Of a DNA stretch of 64,000 nt, positions 8,085-18,423 are shown one piece after another. A program made the translations under genes and the position numbers. The notes below the pieces were generated by a model that searched no databases, was not told the origin of the DNA, and saw only the letters and a program-made list of their open reading frames with translations. Source of the stretch: Halomonas sp. TD01 (GTDB lineage: Bacteria; Pseudomonadota; Gammaproteobacteria; Pseudomonadales; Halomonadaceae); contig NZ_OV350343.1 of assembly GCF_923868895.1 (NCBI RefSeq), forward strand, positions 1,302,001 through 1,366,000. Direction: 5' to 3'. The stretch's first letter is position 1, and each line of letters opens with the position of its first letter.

Positions 8085-10535
8085 ATGCCCTTTGTTCAAT
8101 CTCAAGGCAAGCTAAATCAGTTTTTTTTGTTATCGCAAGATTTATTCTTTTGCATTGATTTTGCGGGCATCTTACTTAACGTTAATCCGATGTTCGAAAC
8201 GTTGCTGGGCTATTCCGCGAGTGAGTGGATAGGTAAATCATGTGGCAAAGTGGTGGACCCACGCGATATCCCGGTTATTGAGGAGGCGTTGGCGCGTCTC
8301 CAATCACAAAAGAAAGTAACTCCGTTTGACGTTCGAGCACTAACGGCAGAAGGAGAAATGGTGTGGCTGGAAGTCACCGCCGCAGTGGGAGAGCACGTCA
8401 TTTACGTGATCGCCCGTGATATTTCGCGACGAAAAGCCGTCGAGAAACAGCTCCTTCGTAATCAGAGACTCTTCCAAATTGCCGGCGAGACCGCGCTGAT
8501 TGGCGGCTGGTACGTTGATATGTCCGAAAGGATGCCCATTTGGTCGAACGAGGTGTGTCGCCTGCATGGTGTTCCTGATGGATTTCAGCCCACCATTGAA
8601 GAAGCGATTGACTTTTATACGCCGAGCTCTCGGCCACGTATCCGTCAGGTGTTTGAAGCCTGCTGCGAACAAGGGATTAGTTTTGATGAAGAACTGGAGA
8701 TTATCACTCGGCAAGATGTCCGGCGTTGGGTAAGAGTGATCGGCAAAGCCTTACGTGACGAGTTGGGGGAGGTTATTCAGGTACAGGGCTCAACCCAAGA
8801 CATCACTGAGCGCAAAGCGACCGAGCGACAGCTCACGCTGCTTGAGCGTAGCGTTGAATCAAGCACTAACGGCGTCGTCATAGTAGATGCTCAACAGCAT
8901 GATTTACCCATTGTCTATGTGAACGCGGCTTTCGAGCGCATTACTGGGTATTCTCGCGATACGGCACTCGGCCAAAACTGCCGTTTTCTTCAGGGGGAAG
9001 AGACAGACCCAGCGACCCTGAAGAAGTTGCGCAAAGGGATCTACAGTCAGCAAGAAGTCCATGTCGTTATACGCAATCATCGCCGCAATGGGATGCCGTT
9101 TTGGAATGATCTGTATATCTCCCCTGTGCGTGATGCAACCGGTGCTGTAACGCACTTTGTTGGTGTTCAAAATGACATCACGGCCCAGCGCGAATACCAG
9201 GCACAACTTCGGCATAATGCCAGCCATGATGCATTAACGGGGTTACCTAATCGGCTTTTACTTGATCAGCGATTGGCGAAAGGGTGCCTACTGGCCAAGC
9301 GTTATCACCGCTACATCGCCGTGCTATTTGTCGACCTAGATGACTTTAAACCGATCAACGACATGCTAGGGCATGACGTGGGCGACCATATTTTAATTGA
9401 GGTCGCTAAGCGGCTTGAAAAAGAGCTGCGTCCTTGGGATACCGTGGCGCGTTTTGGGGGCGACGAATTTATCGTTTTACTGCCTGACTTGGCACAGGAA
9501 AAAGATGTTCTGCAGGTGGTTGAGCGACTTCTCGCTTGTCTCTCTGCGCCCTACTGGTATCGAGACAGTGAGCTGCGTATTACTGCCAGCATGGGCATTG
9601 CCACTAATGATGGAACGATCAGTGAGCCGCGCCAGCTTCTACAGCGAGCAGATCTGGCGATGTATAAAGCCAAGCGGCAAGGGCGTAATACCTATCAGTG
9701 GTATACCGATGAACTCAATCGCAAAGTTTCCGAGCGGGTAAATTTACGTCATGCGTTGCAACAAGCTATAGAACAGTCGCAATTTGAGTTGCATTACCAA
9801 CCGCAAATACATGGCCCCACTGGCCGAGTCTCTGGTGTGGAAGCACTGATTCGCTGGTATCACCCTGAGCGTGGCAACATTCCTCCTGGCCAGTTTATTA
9901 GTTTGGCAGAAGACACCGGGCAGATTATGCCGATCAGTGAGTGGGTGTTGGAGAGGGCGTGTTGTGATGCTGTCAGGCTTAATGCGAGCGCAAATATGCC
10001 CGTTACAATGGCGGTTAATATTTCGCCCATGCAGTTTCAGCGCTCAGGTTTTCTGGCGTCTATTCAGAGGGTACTCGAGTCGAGCGGTCTAGCTCCCGAA
10101 CTATTGGAGCTGGAGCTTACCGAAGGCGTGCTAATGGATAGTACGGAGCATGCCATACAAACACTTCAGGATCTGCGCTCGCTGGGCGTGCATATTGCGC
10201 TGGATGATTTCGGTACCGGTTTTTCAAGCCTTAGCTATCTCAAGCGTTTACCGATTAACAAGCTTAAGATTGACCGCTCATTTGTACGAGACGTGGTCAA
10301 TGACTCTCGGGATGCGGCGATTGTAGACGGCGTGGTAACCATGGCAGCCAAGCTTGGCCTTGAGGTATTAATCGAAGGCGTGGAAACGGCAGAGCAGTAT
10401 GCGTACCTCAATGCCCACTACAGCACGTATTTCCAGGGTTTTTATTTTGCTCGACCGATGCCCCTTTCAGACATCCGTGCCTTCTTACACCAATCTCCTT
10501 ATCCGGTTAGTGATTCTGAGCCGCACTCTACTTGA
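8085..10535 (+). CDS. PAS-PAS-LOV-GGDEF-EAL cyclic-di-GMP enzyme, putative blue-light receptor
   Basis: About 816 aa with no membrane helix. Two PAS domains (about residues 5-110 and 125-245) precede a third that reads as a LOV domain (255-370): GQNCRFLQG with the flavin-adduct Cys299 (codon 8979-8981), the FWN block and GVQND supply the usual FMN contacts. GGDEF at 458-462 is intact and has an RPWD inhibitory site five residues before it. The EAL domain (EALIRW, 586 onward) keeps ELTEG, DDFGTG, KIDRSF and EGVE, so both synthesis and hydrolysis of c-di-GMP are possible. I prefer ATG 8085, which has AGGTGA just upstream, over the in-frame ATG 8043. Divergent from hemC. The net activity and the chromophore need experiment. 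Confidence 0.9.
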   Translation: MPFVQSQGKLNQFFLLSQDLFFCIDFAGILLNVNPMFETLLGYSASEWIGKSCGKVVDPRDIPVIEEALARLQSQKKVTPFDVRALTAEGEMVWLEVTAAVGEHVIYVIARDISRRKAVEKQLLRNQRLFQIAGETALIGGWYVDMSERMPIWSNEVCRLHGVPDGFQPTIEEAIDFYTPSSRPRIRQVFEACCEQGISFDEELEIITRQDVRRWVRVIGKALRDELGEVIQVQGSTQDITERKATERQLTLLERSVESSTNGVVIVDAQQHDLPIVYVNAAFERITGYSRDTALGQNCRFLQGEETDPATLKKLRKGIYSQQEVHVVIRNHRRNGMPFWNDLYISPVRDATGAVTHFVGVQNDITAQREYQAQLRHNASHDALTGLPNRLLLDQRLAKGCLLAKRYHRYIAVLFVDLDDFKPINDMLGHDVGDHILIEVAKRLEKELRPWDTVARFGGDEFIVLLPDLAQEKDVLQVVERLLACLSAPYWYRDSELRITASMGIATNDGTISEPRQLLQRADLAMYKAKRQGRNTYQWYTDELNRKVSERVNLRHALQQAIEQSQFELHYQPQIHGPTGRVSGVEALIRWYHPERGNIPPGQFISLAEDTGQIMPISEWVLERACCDAVRLNASANMPVTMAVNISPMQFQRSGFLASIQRVLESSGLAPELLELELTEGVLMDSTEHAIQTLQDLRSLGVHIALDDFGTGFSSLSYLKRLPINKLKIDRSFVRDVVNDSRDAAIVDGVVTMAAKLGLEVLIEGVETAEQYAYLNAHYSTYFQGFYFARPMPLSDIRAFLHQSPYPVSDSEPHST

Positions 10536-10630
10536 GAAACGACTATAAAACGGCATGCCGCTGAGTGCGGTGACTCTGGTACACTTTCTGATAACGATTC
10601 CTTTAGTTTAGTCAGCAGGATATGCCTCCG

Positions 10631-12034
10631 ATGAGCCAAGCTACGAACCAGTCTTGGGGCGGTCGCTTTAGCGAGCCCACCGATGCTTTTGTTGCACGCT
10701 TCACCGCGTCTGTGACTTTCGACCAGCGCTTAGCGCGCCAGGATATTCAGGGCTCTATTGCCCATGCCACTATGCTGGCTCGTGTCGGTGTGCTGACCGA
10801 TGACGAGCGCGATACCATTATCACCGGCCTCACCGAGATTCAGGGCGAAATTGAGCGAGGCGAGTTTAACTGGTCGATCCCGCTTGAAGACGTGCATATG
10901 AATATCGAAGCACGGTTGACGGATAAAATCGGTATTACGGGCAAGAAGCTACACACCGGTCGTTCACGTAATGATCAGGTAGCGACCGATATCCGCCTAT
11001 TTATGCGCGATGAGATTGACGTGATTGAAGCAGAGTTGGTTCGTCTGCGTGAAGGCATGATTGAGCTTGCCGACCGTGAAGCCGATACCATCATGCCTGG
11101 TTTTACCCATTTGCAAACGGCGCAGCCGGTGACTTTTGGCCATCACCTATTGGCATGGCAAGAGATGCTAACCCGTGATCATGAGCGCCTGCTGGACTGC
11201 CGCAAGCGCGTGAATGTAATGCCTCTTGGCGCAGCGGCGTTAGCGGGCACGACCTATCCCATTGACCGCCATGTCACTGCAGAGCTACTCGGCTTTGATC
11301 GCCCAGCAGAAAACTCACTGGACGCCGTCTCCGATCGTGACTTCGCTATTGAATTCACCAGCTTTGCCAGCATTCTGCTAATGCATCTATCGCGCATGAG
11401 CGAAGAGCTGGTGCTGTGGACCAGCGCCCAGTTTGACTTTATCGACCTGCCTGACCGCTTCTGCACGGGTTCTTCTATCATGCCGCAGAAGAAAAACCCG
11501 GATGTGCCCGAGCTGGTTCGCGGTAAAACGGGCCGGGTGTATGGCCACTTAATGGCGCTATTAACGCTGATGAAGTCTCAGCCCCTGGCCTACAATAAAG
11601 ACAATCAGGAAGATAAAGAACCGCTGTTTGACGCCGTTGATACCGTGCGAGATTGCTTAAAAGCCTTTGCCGACATGGTGCCTGCTATTGAGCCGAAAAA
11701 AGACAGCATGTATGAAGCCGCACGACGCGGCTTCTCGACCGCCACGGACCTTGCTGATTACTTGGTGCGCAAGGGCGTAGCCTTCCGTGATGCCCATGAA
11801 ATTGTCGGTCAATCAGTGGCCTACGGTTTGAAGACTAAGAAAGATCTGTCTGAAATGACCCTTGAAGAACTGCAGCAGTTCTCTGCCACGATTGAGCAGG
11901 ATGTGTTCGAGGTACTTACGTTAGAAGGCTCCGTGGCCGCCCGTAACCATATCGGTGGCACCGCGCCTGAGCAGGTTCGCGCTGCTGCCAGCCGTGCCCG
12001 CGAGGCGTTGGCAGCGCTGAAAGGTGATGCATGA
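10631..12034 (+). CDS. argH: argininosuccinate lyase
   Basis: Last step of arginine synthesis: argininosuccinate to arginine and fumarate, as a homotetramer of the fumarase/aspartase superfamily. Visible blocks are SWGGRF at the N-terminus, [27 protein letters not shown] and the signature [12 protein letters not shown] with its flexible loop serine. The protein has 467 aa from ATG 10631. The in-frame ATG 10622 is possible, but it sits only one base after AGCAGGA, too close for good initiation. Its stop overlaps the lptM start by four bases, so argH leads into the lysine-pathway genes. Confidence 0.96.
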   Translation: MSQATNQSWGGRFSEPTDAFVARFTASVTFDQRLARQDIQGSIAHATMLARVGVLTDDERDTIITGLTEIQGEIERGEFNWSIPLEDVHMNIEARLTDKIGITGKKLHTGRSRNDQVATDIRLFMRDEIDVIEAELVRLREGMIELADREADTIMPGFTHLQTAQPVTFGHHLLAWQEMLTRDHERLLDCRKRVNVMPLGAAALAGTTYPIDRHVTAELLGFDRPAENSLDAVSDRDFAIEFTSFASILLMHLSRMSEELVLWTSAQFDFIDLPDRFCTGSSIMPQKKNPDVPELVRGKTGRVYGHLMALLTLMKSQPLAYNKDNQEDKEPLFDAVDTVRDCLKAFADMVPAIEPKKDSMYEAARRGFSTATDLADYLVRKGVAFRDAHEIVGQSVAYGLKTKKDLSEMTLEELQQFSATIEQDVFEVLTLEGSVAARNHIGGTAPEQVRAAASRAREALAALKGDA

Positions 12035-12162
12035 AACGCTGGGTTACCACCTTTAGTGCGGTGTTGTTGATCACGCTGCTGCTAGTTGGTTGCGGTCAGA
12101 AAGGGCCGCTTTATTTGCCTGACGAAGACACTAATGGTTCGGCTGCCGAGCAGGAGGGATAA
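12031..12162 (+). CDS. lptM: small lipoprotein LptM (YifL family)
   Basis: A 43-aa lipoprotein. A signal peptide ends in the lipobox LLVGC with Cys21 as lipidation site, followed directly by the family signature GQKGPLYLP and an acidic tail. In E. coli, LptM helps LptD fold and form its correct disulfides during assembly of the LPS export channel in the outer membrane. Position between argH and lysA is typical of gammaproteobacteria outside the enterics. The ATG overlaps the argH stop (ATGA), and its TAA shares one base with the lysA ATG. Confidence 0.9.
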   Translation: MKRWVTTFSAVLLITLLLVGCGQKGPLYLPDEDTNGSAAEQEG

Positions 12163-13433
12163 TGGATCACTTTAACTACCGCGATGGCGTGCTTTATGCT
12201 GAAGACGTCCCGCTTACTCAGCTTGCCGCCGATCTGGGAACGCCTTGTTATGTCTACTCAAAAGCGACGTTAGAGCGCCATTTCCGGGCCTATACCGAAG
12301 CCCTGGGTGGTCATCCTCACCTGATTTGTTATGCGGTGAAAGCCAATTCCAACTTGGCGGTGTTGGGCCTGCTTGCACGGTTAGGGGCTGGGTTTGATAT
12401 TGTTTCGATTGGTGAGCTTGAGCGCGTGCTGAAAGCGGGCGGCGACCCGTCAAAAATCGTGTTTTCGGGCGTTGCCAAGCAGCCTCATGAAATGGCCCGT
12501 GCGCTAGACGTCGGCATTAAATGCTTCAATGTTGAATCCCGTCCCGAGCTTGAGCGGCTAAACGCCGTTGCGGCGGAACTGGGCAAGGTGGCACCGGTAT
12601 CGCTGCGGGTAAACCCGGATGTAGATGCAGGCACCCACCCGTATATTTCGACTGGGCTAAAAGATAACAAGTTTGGCATTCCTGTCGATGAAGCGCTGGA
12701 CGTTTACACGCTGGCCGCCAGCTTGCCCCACCTACGAGTGAAGGGGCTTGATTGCCACATTGGCTCTCAGCTAACCGAAACCGCCCCGTTTTTAGATGCC
12801 CTTGAGCGCCTCTTAATGCTGATGGAGCGGCTGCGTGAGCGTGGTATTGAGATTGATCATTTGGATTTGGGTGGTGGGCTAGGCGTTCCCTATCGTGATG
12901 AAAAACCACCTCAGCCGTTTGATTACGCGAGCCAGTTGCTGGCGCGCCTTTCTCGTTGGGAGGGCGGTGAAGCGCTTACTTTACTATTTGAACCGGGCCG
13001 CTCGATTGCGGCTAACGCAGGCCTAATGCTAACCCGCGTAGAGTTCTTAAAGCCCGGCGAAACCAAAAATTTCGCGATTGTTGATGCTGCCATGAATGAC
13101 CTAATCCGTCCTGCGCTGTATCAGGCATGGCAGGCGATTGTGCCGGTGGATACCCGCCAGCAACGTAAGTGTGCGGTCTATGATGTCGTGGGCCCTGTCT
13201 GTGAAACCGGCGATTTCCTCGGTAAAGAGCGCGAGTTGGCGATTGCTGAGGGCGATTTACTAGCCGTTCGATCAGCGGGCGCTTACGGCTTTGTGATGGC
13301 GTCGAATTACAACAGCCGTCCGCGCCCACCGGAAGTGATGGTCGATGGCAGTCGCTACCATGTGGTACGTGCTCGGGAAAGCCTGGAAAGTCTGTGGGCC
13401 GGTGAAGCACTGCTGCCGGAAGGGGAGCGCTGA
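12162..13433 (+). CDS. lysA: diaminopimelate decarboxylase
   Basis: PLP enzyme (fold type III) that decarboxylates meso-diaminopimelate to L-lysine. The 423-aa protein shows the Schiff-base lysine in CYAVKANSN, the HIGSQ strand, the glycine-rich GGGLGVPY loop, the phosphate-binding EPGRSI and the late CETGDFLG block whose cysteine reaches the partner subunit's active site. It is followed by dapF with a one-base overlap (TGATG), so the enzyme making meso-DAP and the one consuming it are produced together. Confidence 0.97.
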   Translation: MDHFNYRDGVLYAEDVPLTQLAADLGTPCYVYSKATLERHFRAYTEALGGHPHLICYAVKANSNLAVLGLLARLGAGFDIVSIGELERVLKAGGDPSKIVFSGVAKQPHEMARALDVGIKCFNVESRPELERLNAVAAELGKVAPVSLRVNPDVDAGTHPYISTGLKDNKFGIPVDEALDVYTLAASLPHLRVKGLDCHIGSQLTETAPFLDALERLLMLMERLRERGIEIDHLDLGGGLGVPYRDEKPPQPFDYASQLLARLSRWEGGEALTLLFEPGRSIAANAGLMLTRVEFLKPGETKNFAIVDAAMNDLIRPALYQAWQAIVPVDTRQQRKCAVYDVVGPVCETGDFLGKERELAIAEGDLLAVRSAGAYGFVMASNYNSRPRPPEVMVDGSRYHVVRARESLESLWAGEALLPEGER

Positions 13434-14266
13434 TGCTGTTGCACTTCACCAAAATGCATGGTCTGGGTAATGATTTTATGATGGTGGATCTAGTCACTCA
13501 GCGAGCGCGCCTGCGTGATGAACAGATTCGCCAGCTAGCAGACCGGCGTTTTGGCATTGGCTTTGACCAATTATTGGTGGTTGAGCCGCCCCGAGATCCA
13601 GAGATGGATTTTCGCTACCGTATTTTTAATGCTGATGGCAGCGAAGTTGAAAATTGCGGTAATGGTGCGCGCTGTTTTGCTCGCTTTGTTCGCGATCAGC
13701 GCCTCACACATAAGCATGAAATTCATGTGGAAACTGCCGGTGGGCCGCTGGTCCTCAATGTTCAGCACGACGGTATGGTGCGTGTTGACATGGGGAGGCC
13801 GCGTTTTAATCCGGCCACGCTGCCGTTTGAAGCACCGGGTGACCAACCACTACACGCTGTTGACGTCGACGGCGGCACGCTGGAACTAGGGGTTGTTTCA
13901 ATGGGGAATCCCCATGCTGTGCTGCAGGTTGAATGTGTTGACAGCGCACCGGTTGAGCATCTTGGGCCGCTGCTTGAGTTTCACCCTCGCTTTCCCAAGC
14001 GGGTAAACGTAGGTTTTATGCAGGTCGTGTCGCCCAGCGAAATTCGCCTGAGGGTGTATGAGCGTGGCAGCGGTGAGACGCTTGCCTGTGGCACGGGGGC
14101 CTGTGCTGCGGTGGCTAGCGGTATTCGCCAAGGGCTGTTGAAAAGCCCGGTAACCGTTCACCTGCCGGGTGGCCAGTTAAGCATTGAGTGGCCCGACCCT
14201 GAAGCGCCGTTGGTGATGGTGGGCCCTGCCACACGTGTCTTCGACGGTCGAGTTACACTCAACTAA
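13433..14266 (+). CDS. dapF: diaminopimelate epimerase
   Basis: Cofactor-free epimerase that converts LL- to meso-diaminopimelate for peptidoglycan and lysine. Both catalytic cysteines are present: one in [10 protein letters not shown] (about residue 76) and one in LACGTGACA (about residue 222). The N-terminal KMHGLGNDF block is canonical, and the 277-aa length equals the family norm. Translation is coupled to lysA by a one-base overlap. A 16-base gap with AGGAGA leads to the DUF484 gene. Confidence 0.97.
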   Translation: MLLHFTKMHGLGNDFMMVDLVTQRARLRDEQIRQLADRRFGIGFDQLLVVEPPRDPEMDFRYRIFNADGSEVENCGNGARCFARFVRDQRLTHKHEIHVETAGGPLVLNVQHDGMVRVDMGRPRFNPATLPFEAPGDQPLHAVDVDGGTLELGVVSMGNPHAVLQVECVDSAPVEHLGPLLEFHPRFPKRVNVGFMQVVSPSEIRLRVYERGSGETLACGTGACAAVASGIRQGLLKSPVTVHLPGGQLSIEWPDPEAPLVMVGPATRVFDGRVTLN

Positions 14267-14282
14267 TTCTAGGAGAACGGCG

Positions 14283-14993
14283 ATGTCTCAAGCCCCCGAG
14301 CCGCGCAAAACGCTCGACCCTGATCAAGTGGCGTTTTGGCTGGCACGCCACCCCGATTTTTTTGTTGGTCGTGAAGGCTTGCTGCAGCAACTCAAGGTGC
14401 CACATCCCCATATCGATGGGGCGGTATCGCTGTTAGAGCGCTTGGTGATTGATTTACGCCAGCGTGCTGAAACAGCAGAGGGGCGGCTTGAGCATCTTCT
14501 AGAAACGGCACGACATAATGAAGCCCAGTACCGTCGACTGCGTGAGACGCTACTCAATCTGGTTGAAGCAGAAGATCGCGATACGTTGGCCCAAGCGCTA
14601 GCTGTTCAGCTAAGCGAGCACTTTCAAACGCCTGCAATGGCGCTATGGAGCCCATCTTCATTAAGTGACGATGAGCCAACGCCGCCTCAGCCACCGCGTC
14701 ACGTGTTGGATCAGCATGCCAGCGCTCGCTTAGCTGCGCTGTTAGATGGGCGCACCAGCCGTTGTGTCAAGCTCAGTGTTAGCGACTGGAAATGTCTGTT
14801 GCCGCATACCAAAGCACCCCGACGGTCGGGTTCCTGTGCCATTTCGCGGCTTTCGGCGGGCGAGCAGCTGGGATATTTGCTTCTCGCAAGCCCTGATCCC
14901 GACTGTTACCGCGCCAGTATGGATACGTTGTTTACAGAGTATCTGAGCGATATCGTGGCACGGCTACTGCTTCGTCTGGAACATCATGGATAG
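14283..14993 (+). CDS. DUF484 family protein (YigA type, GAF-like)
   Basis: A 236-aa cytoplasmic protein of the DUF484 family, which always sits between dapF and xerC in gammaproteobacteria. An N-terminal helix pair (DPDQVAFWLARHPDFF) and a coiled coil (LLERLVIDLRQRAETAEGRL) are followed by a GAF-like domain from about residue 110. No catalytic motif is visible and the function is unknown; a role with XerC is suggested only by gene order. ATG 14283 is chosen because AGGAGA lies seven bases upstream, whereas the frame opens earlier inside dapF. Its end overlaps xerC by eight bases. Confidence 0.88.
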   Translation: MSQAPEPRKTLDPDQVAFWLARHPDFFVGREGLLQQLKVPHPHIDGAVSLLERLVIDLRQRAETAEGRLEHLLETARHNEAQYRRLRETLLNLVEAEDRDTLAQALAVQLSEHFQTPAMALWSPSSLSDDEPTPPQPPRHVLDQHASARLAALLDGRTSRCVKLSVSDWKCLLPHTKAPRRSGSCAISRLSAGEQLGYLLLASPDPDCYRASMDTLFTEYLSDIVARLLLRLEHHG

Positions 14994-15894
14994 CCCATGC
15001 TCATTGACGACGCAGGTCGAAGCGTATTTACGTAAGCTTGCTACCCACGCAAGCCCTGCCACGGTGGCAGCGTATCGTCAGGATTTAATTGCCTTGCAGC
15101 GTTTTTCTGAGCAACGTGGCGTAACCGATGCGGCGATGTTAGACACTGCATTTCTGCGCGCTTTTTTAGGGTCAGAGCGCAGCCGCGGGCTCGCGCCGAG
15201 AAGTTTAGCCCGCCGCCGCGCCGCGCTATCACGTTTTGCTGACTATCTTGTGCAGCATCACGTGCTTGTCGACAACCCTGTGGGGTTGCTGCGCACACCA
15301 AAGCAGCCAAGCCACTTACCAAGACCGCTTGATGTGGATGCGCTATCACGCTTTTTAGATACGCCTCACGATGGCACGCCGCTGGCAATACGTGACCAAG
15401 CCATGCTCGAGTTGTTTTACTCCAGTGGCCTACGGTTAGCGGAACTCGCCGCACTGGATTTAGGTCACTTAAATGCCCACCATGTGCGGGTGATGGGCAA
15501 GGGCAGTAAACCGCGGCAAGTGCCTGTTGGCAGGCGAGCGGATCAGGCGATTAAGGAGTGGTTGTCGTGTCGACCTGAACTGGCGGCAATGGGGGAAATG
15601 GCGTTATTTGTCGGTCAGCGTGGGCAGCGTCTTGGACATCGGGGTATTCAAAAGCGGTTGGCGCAGCTTTCTGTTGTGCGTGGCTTGCCTGAACACCTCC
15701 ACCCCCATCGGCTGCGTCACTCATTTGCAAGTCATTTGTTGGAGTCCAGCCAAGACCTGCGGGCGGTTCAGGAATTGCTGGGCCACGCTAATTTATCGAC
15801 GACCCAAGTCTACACCCGCCTGGATTGGCAGCATTTGGCCGAAAGTTATGATGCCGCTCACCCCCGCGCTAAACGCCGCACGACACGGAGTTAA
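14986..15894 (+). CDS. xerC: tyrosine recombinase XerC
   Basis: Site-specific recombinase that acts with XerD at dif to resolve chromosome dimers. All six catalytic residues can be read in the 302-aa protein: Arg150 (SGLRLAELA), Lys172, His241 and Arg244 (HPHRLRHSFA), His267 (LLGHANL) and Tyr276 (TQVYTRLDW). The N-terminal SAM-like core-binding domain spans about residues 8-95. It overlaps DUF484 by eight bases. XerD and dif are not in the window. This is the housekeeping XerC rather than a phage or integron integrase: it has the cellular length and the canonical dapF-DUF484-xerC-yigB context. Confidence 0.96.
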   Translation: MDSPCSLTTQVEAYLRKLATHASPATVAAYRQDLIALQRFSEQRGVTDAAMLDTAFLRAFLGSERSRGLAPRSLARRRAALSRFADYLVQHHVLVDNPVGLLRTPKQPSHLPRPLDVDALSRFLDTPHDGTPLAIRDQAMLELFYSSGLRLAELAALDLGHLNAHHVRVMGKGSKPRQVPVGRRADQAIKEWLSCRPELAAMGEMALFVGQRGQRLGHRGIQKRLAQLSVVRGLPEHLHPHRLRHSFASHLLESSQDLRAVQELLGHANLSTTQVYTRLDWQHLAESYDAAHPRAKRRTTRS

Positions 15895-15896
15895 CC

Positions 15897-16634
15897 ATGG
15901 CTTCTCTACAAGCGATTACGTTTGATCTTGACGATACGCTGTGGGACAACCAAGGCGTGATGTTAAAAACGGAAGAGGGCCACTATCGATGGCTAATTGA
16001 AGCGCTGGCGGCGTGGCGCAAAGCCCGCCATGAAGCGCCATTGACGCTGAGTTACGAGCAAGGGCTAGCCGACTACCTGGAGCGCCGCCAAGCGTGGGCC
16101 AAGCAAGTTCCGGAACGGCGCGGAGACTTTACCTGGCTACGTCTACGGGCGTTAGAAGCACAGCTAGAGGCCCAAGGCTTAACACGCAGTTGTGCGTTGC
16201 TGTGGGCTGCCGCTGCCATGAATGAGTTTCATCGACTGCGGGTGCAGGTAACCCCTCACCCTGAAGCCGCTGGGCTACTATCCGCGTTGAGCGAGCGTTA
16301 CCAGCTAGCCGCTATTACCAATGGCAATATTCACCTCAAGCGTCAGCCGTTAGCGGCGTACTTTCCGGTGGCTATTGCTGCAGGCGAATTACTGGCACCA
16401 AAACCAGACCCTAAGCCATTTCTCACCGCTTTGGAGCGTCTGAATGTTGTGCCGCACCGCGCCATGCATGTAGGTGATTCCTGGCAAGAGGACGTGTTAC
16501 CTGCACAGCGGTTGGGCATGCATGCCGTATGGATCGCCGCGCAAGGCGATCAAGCTTTGCCAACACGCATTCACCGAATTGCCCACGTGAAAGAATTGCC
16601 CGAGCTAATCGATTGGTTGGAACGACGCTCCTGA
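15897..16634 (+). CDS. HAD-family hydrolase, YigB-like
   Basis: HAD superfamily subfamily IA phosphatase, 245 aa. Motif I is FDLDDTLWD with the nucleophilic and acid/base aspartates, motif II is ITNGN, and motif III/IV is KPDPKPF followed by HVGDSWQEDV. A helical cap lies between motifs I and II. E. coli YigB at the same locus dephosphorylates FMN, so riboflavin metabolism is a reasonable guess, but HAD specificity cannot be read from these motifs. It starts two bases after the xerC stop. Confidence 0.88.
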   Translation: MASLQAITFDLDDTLWDNQGVMLKTEEGHYRWLIEALAAWRKARHEAPLTLSYEQGLADYLERRQAWAKQVPERRGDFTWLRLRALEAQLEAQGLTRSCALLWAAAAMNEFHRLRVQVTPHPEAAGLLSALSERYQLAAITNGNIHLKRQPLAAYFPVAIAAGELLAPKPDPKPFLTALERLNVVPHRAMHVGDSWQEDVLPAQRLGMHAVWIAAQGDQALPTRIHRIAHVKELPELIDWLERRS

Positions 16635-16742
16635 CAGACACCGCGGTGTGCTTAAGGAACCTGGGTTTATTTGGCAAGGCTGTCTGTGTTGAGCAAGCTT
16701 CAGGCTGTTTGGGAAAACTTGGCTTGTTCGGCAATCCTTGGT

Positions 16743-17378
16743 TTACTCAGGGGTATGCAGCCACTGGTCTAGTTTTTGAGAAAGCGTATCTACACCGTCG
16801 CGCTTGAGCGATGAGAAAAGCTGAACCGAGACAAAATCTTCCCACTCTTTAAGGCGCGAACGGACTTTTTGCAGCGCGGCGCTAGCAGGACCTTTTTTTA
16901 ATTTATCGGACTTGGTAAGCAGAATGTGCACGGGCATTTCGCGCTTATCCGCATAGTTGAGCATCATTTGGTCGAACTCGGTTAGCGGGTGGCGCACGTC
17001 CATTAGCAGTACAAGGCCACGTAGGCTGAAGCGGCCACGCAGGTAGTCAGACAGATGCTGCTGCCACTCTAGCTTCACCGCTTCAGGCACTTTGGCGTAG
17101 CCGTAGCCGGGCAAGTCGACTAAGCGACGCGATTCGTCATTCATGACGCTGAAAAAGTTGATCAACTGGGTGCGGCCTGGTGTGCGCGAGGTGCGGGCAA
17201 GGGCATTCTGTTGAGTAAGCGCGTTAATCGCGCTTGATTTACCCGCATTCGAGCGCCCAGCGAACGCGACTTCAGCACCGGTATCGTCTGGGCACAGCGC
17301 AAGCGTAGGGGCGCTGATCATAAAGCGGGCAGTGGGGTAGTTCAGTCGAGCGACTGGGTTATCATTGGCAGTAGACAT
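16743..17378 (-). CDS. engB: ribosome-biogenesis GTPase EngB (YsxC/YihA)
   Basis: Essential small GTPase that helps assemble the 50S subunit. In its 211 aa are G1 [10 protein letters not shown]2 TPGRTQ, G3 [10 protein letters not shown]4 TKSDK and G5 near SSLKRDG. It stands alone on the minus strand, convergent with yigB and divergent from the cytochrome c4-dsbA genes. The engB/cytochrome c4 neighbourhood is conserved in pseudomonads and halomonads. A 12-bp palindrome (16638-16649) lies between yigB and engB but has no T-tract and is not called as a terminator. Confidence 0.95.
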   Translation of the reverse strand: MSTANDNPVARLNYPTARFMISAPTLALCPDDTGAEVAFAGRSNAGKSSAINALTQQNALARTSRTPGRTQLINFFSVMNDESRRLVDLPGYGYAKVPEAVKLEWQQHLSDYLRGRFSLRGLVLLMDVRHPLTEFDQMMLNYADKREMPVHILLTKSDKLKKGPASAALQKVRSRLKEWEDFVSVQLFSSLKRDGVDTLSQKLDQWLHTPE

Positions 17379-17688
17379 GGTGTTAATCCTGAAAAACAGA
17401 CGTATAAGACGGCCCGTTTCACCACGTTAACGTGAGTAAATGACGGTACCGCGACGAATTACCCCAAAAGCAGACCTGGACTTGCATTCCCGCCGCTAGG
17501 GTGATTCGTTATAATGCAAGCGGTTTATAACTGCGACCTGGGGCGCTAGTGTACCATCGCGCTCTAGCCAGCAGCGACCAACACGACATGTTGTTCGTTT
17601 TGGCGGAGCTGACCCTGGTAAAGTGCTGAACCTGGGCAGCGCCCAGGGTGCGTACCAGTCAATAATCAAACGGCATAGTGGAATAGCA
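17379..17688. other. 310-bp divergent intergenic region engB / cytochrome c4
   Basis: No gene is visible. A perfect -10 hexamer TATAAT lies at 17510-17515, without a well-spaced -35. A short hairpin CCTGGGC/GCCCAGG (17631-17647, three-base loop) sits 42 bases before the cytochrome c4 start, in its probable 5' leader. Promoters for both genes must lie here. Confidence 0.4.
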
Positions 17689-18318
17689 ATGAGAAAGTTA
17701 CTGGCAAGCCTGGCAATTACCATGGGTGCCGTTGGCACCGTACACGCCCAAACCGACCACCAAGCTGACGCGGATGCAGCGGCTGGTCGTGAACTGGCTC
17801 AAACCTGCGCAGCCTGTCATGGCCAGCAAGGTATTAGTCCATCGGGCGCTTTTCCAAACCTAGCAGGGCAGCAAATGTCCTATCTGGCCAAGCAAATCAT
17901 GGATATCCGTGACGGCGACCGTTTAGTTCCCACCATGGCCGGTCAAGTCGATGATTTCTCAGATCAAGACGCTTGGGATGTGGCAGCTCACTTTGCAGGG
18001 CAAAACGCGAACCTTGGTCAGACAAGCGATGAAGACGCAGAGCTTTTAGCTCGCGGTGAAGAGCTGTACCGGGCAGGCGATATGTCCAAAGGCATCCCTT
18101 CGTGCAGCGCTTGTCATACGCCTACGGGGGTTGGTATTGGAAGCGCAGTATATCCAGCGCTTTCAGGCCAGCACGCCGAGTATACGGTGTCTACGTTGCA
18201 AGACTTTGCTTCCGGTGAACGTGCTAACAGCCCGAATAACATCATGGGCGATATCGCTTCTAAAATGAGCGATAGCGATATGGAAGCCGTAGCGAATTAC
18301 CTATTAGGCTTGAACTAG
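17689..18318 (+). CDS. dihaem cytochrome c4
   Basis: Periplasmic or membrane-associated dihaem c-type cytochrome, 209 aa, which passes electrons to terminal oxidases such as cbb3. A signal peptide ends at VHA-QTD (about residue 20). Two haem-attachment motifs are present, CAACH at 40-44 and CSACH in the second half; the second domain ends with MSDSDMEAVANYLLGL, so the protein is the usual internal duplication. ATG 17689 gives the signal peptide its normal length; the upstream in-frame codons do not look coding. dsbA follows after 105 bases, as in pseudomonads. Confidence 0.93.
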   Translation: MRKLLASLAITMGAVGTVHAQTDHQADADAAAGRELAQTCAACHGQQGISPSGAFPNLAGQQMSYLAKQIMDIRDGDRLVPTMAGQVDDFSDQDAWDVAAHFAGQNANLGQTSDEDAELLARGEELYRAGDMSKGIPSCSACHTPTGVGIGSAVYPALSGQHAEYTVSTLQDFASGERANSPNNIMGDIASKMSDSDMEAVANYLLGLN

Positions 18319-18423
18319 TCGCTGCTAATAAAGGTGCCCTATCTCACTGGTAATTAAAGAGATGGGGAACCTCTTTGCATAACCAGCGGTCACAGTCTCG
18401 CTCATTTTTGGAGAATTATCGCT

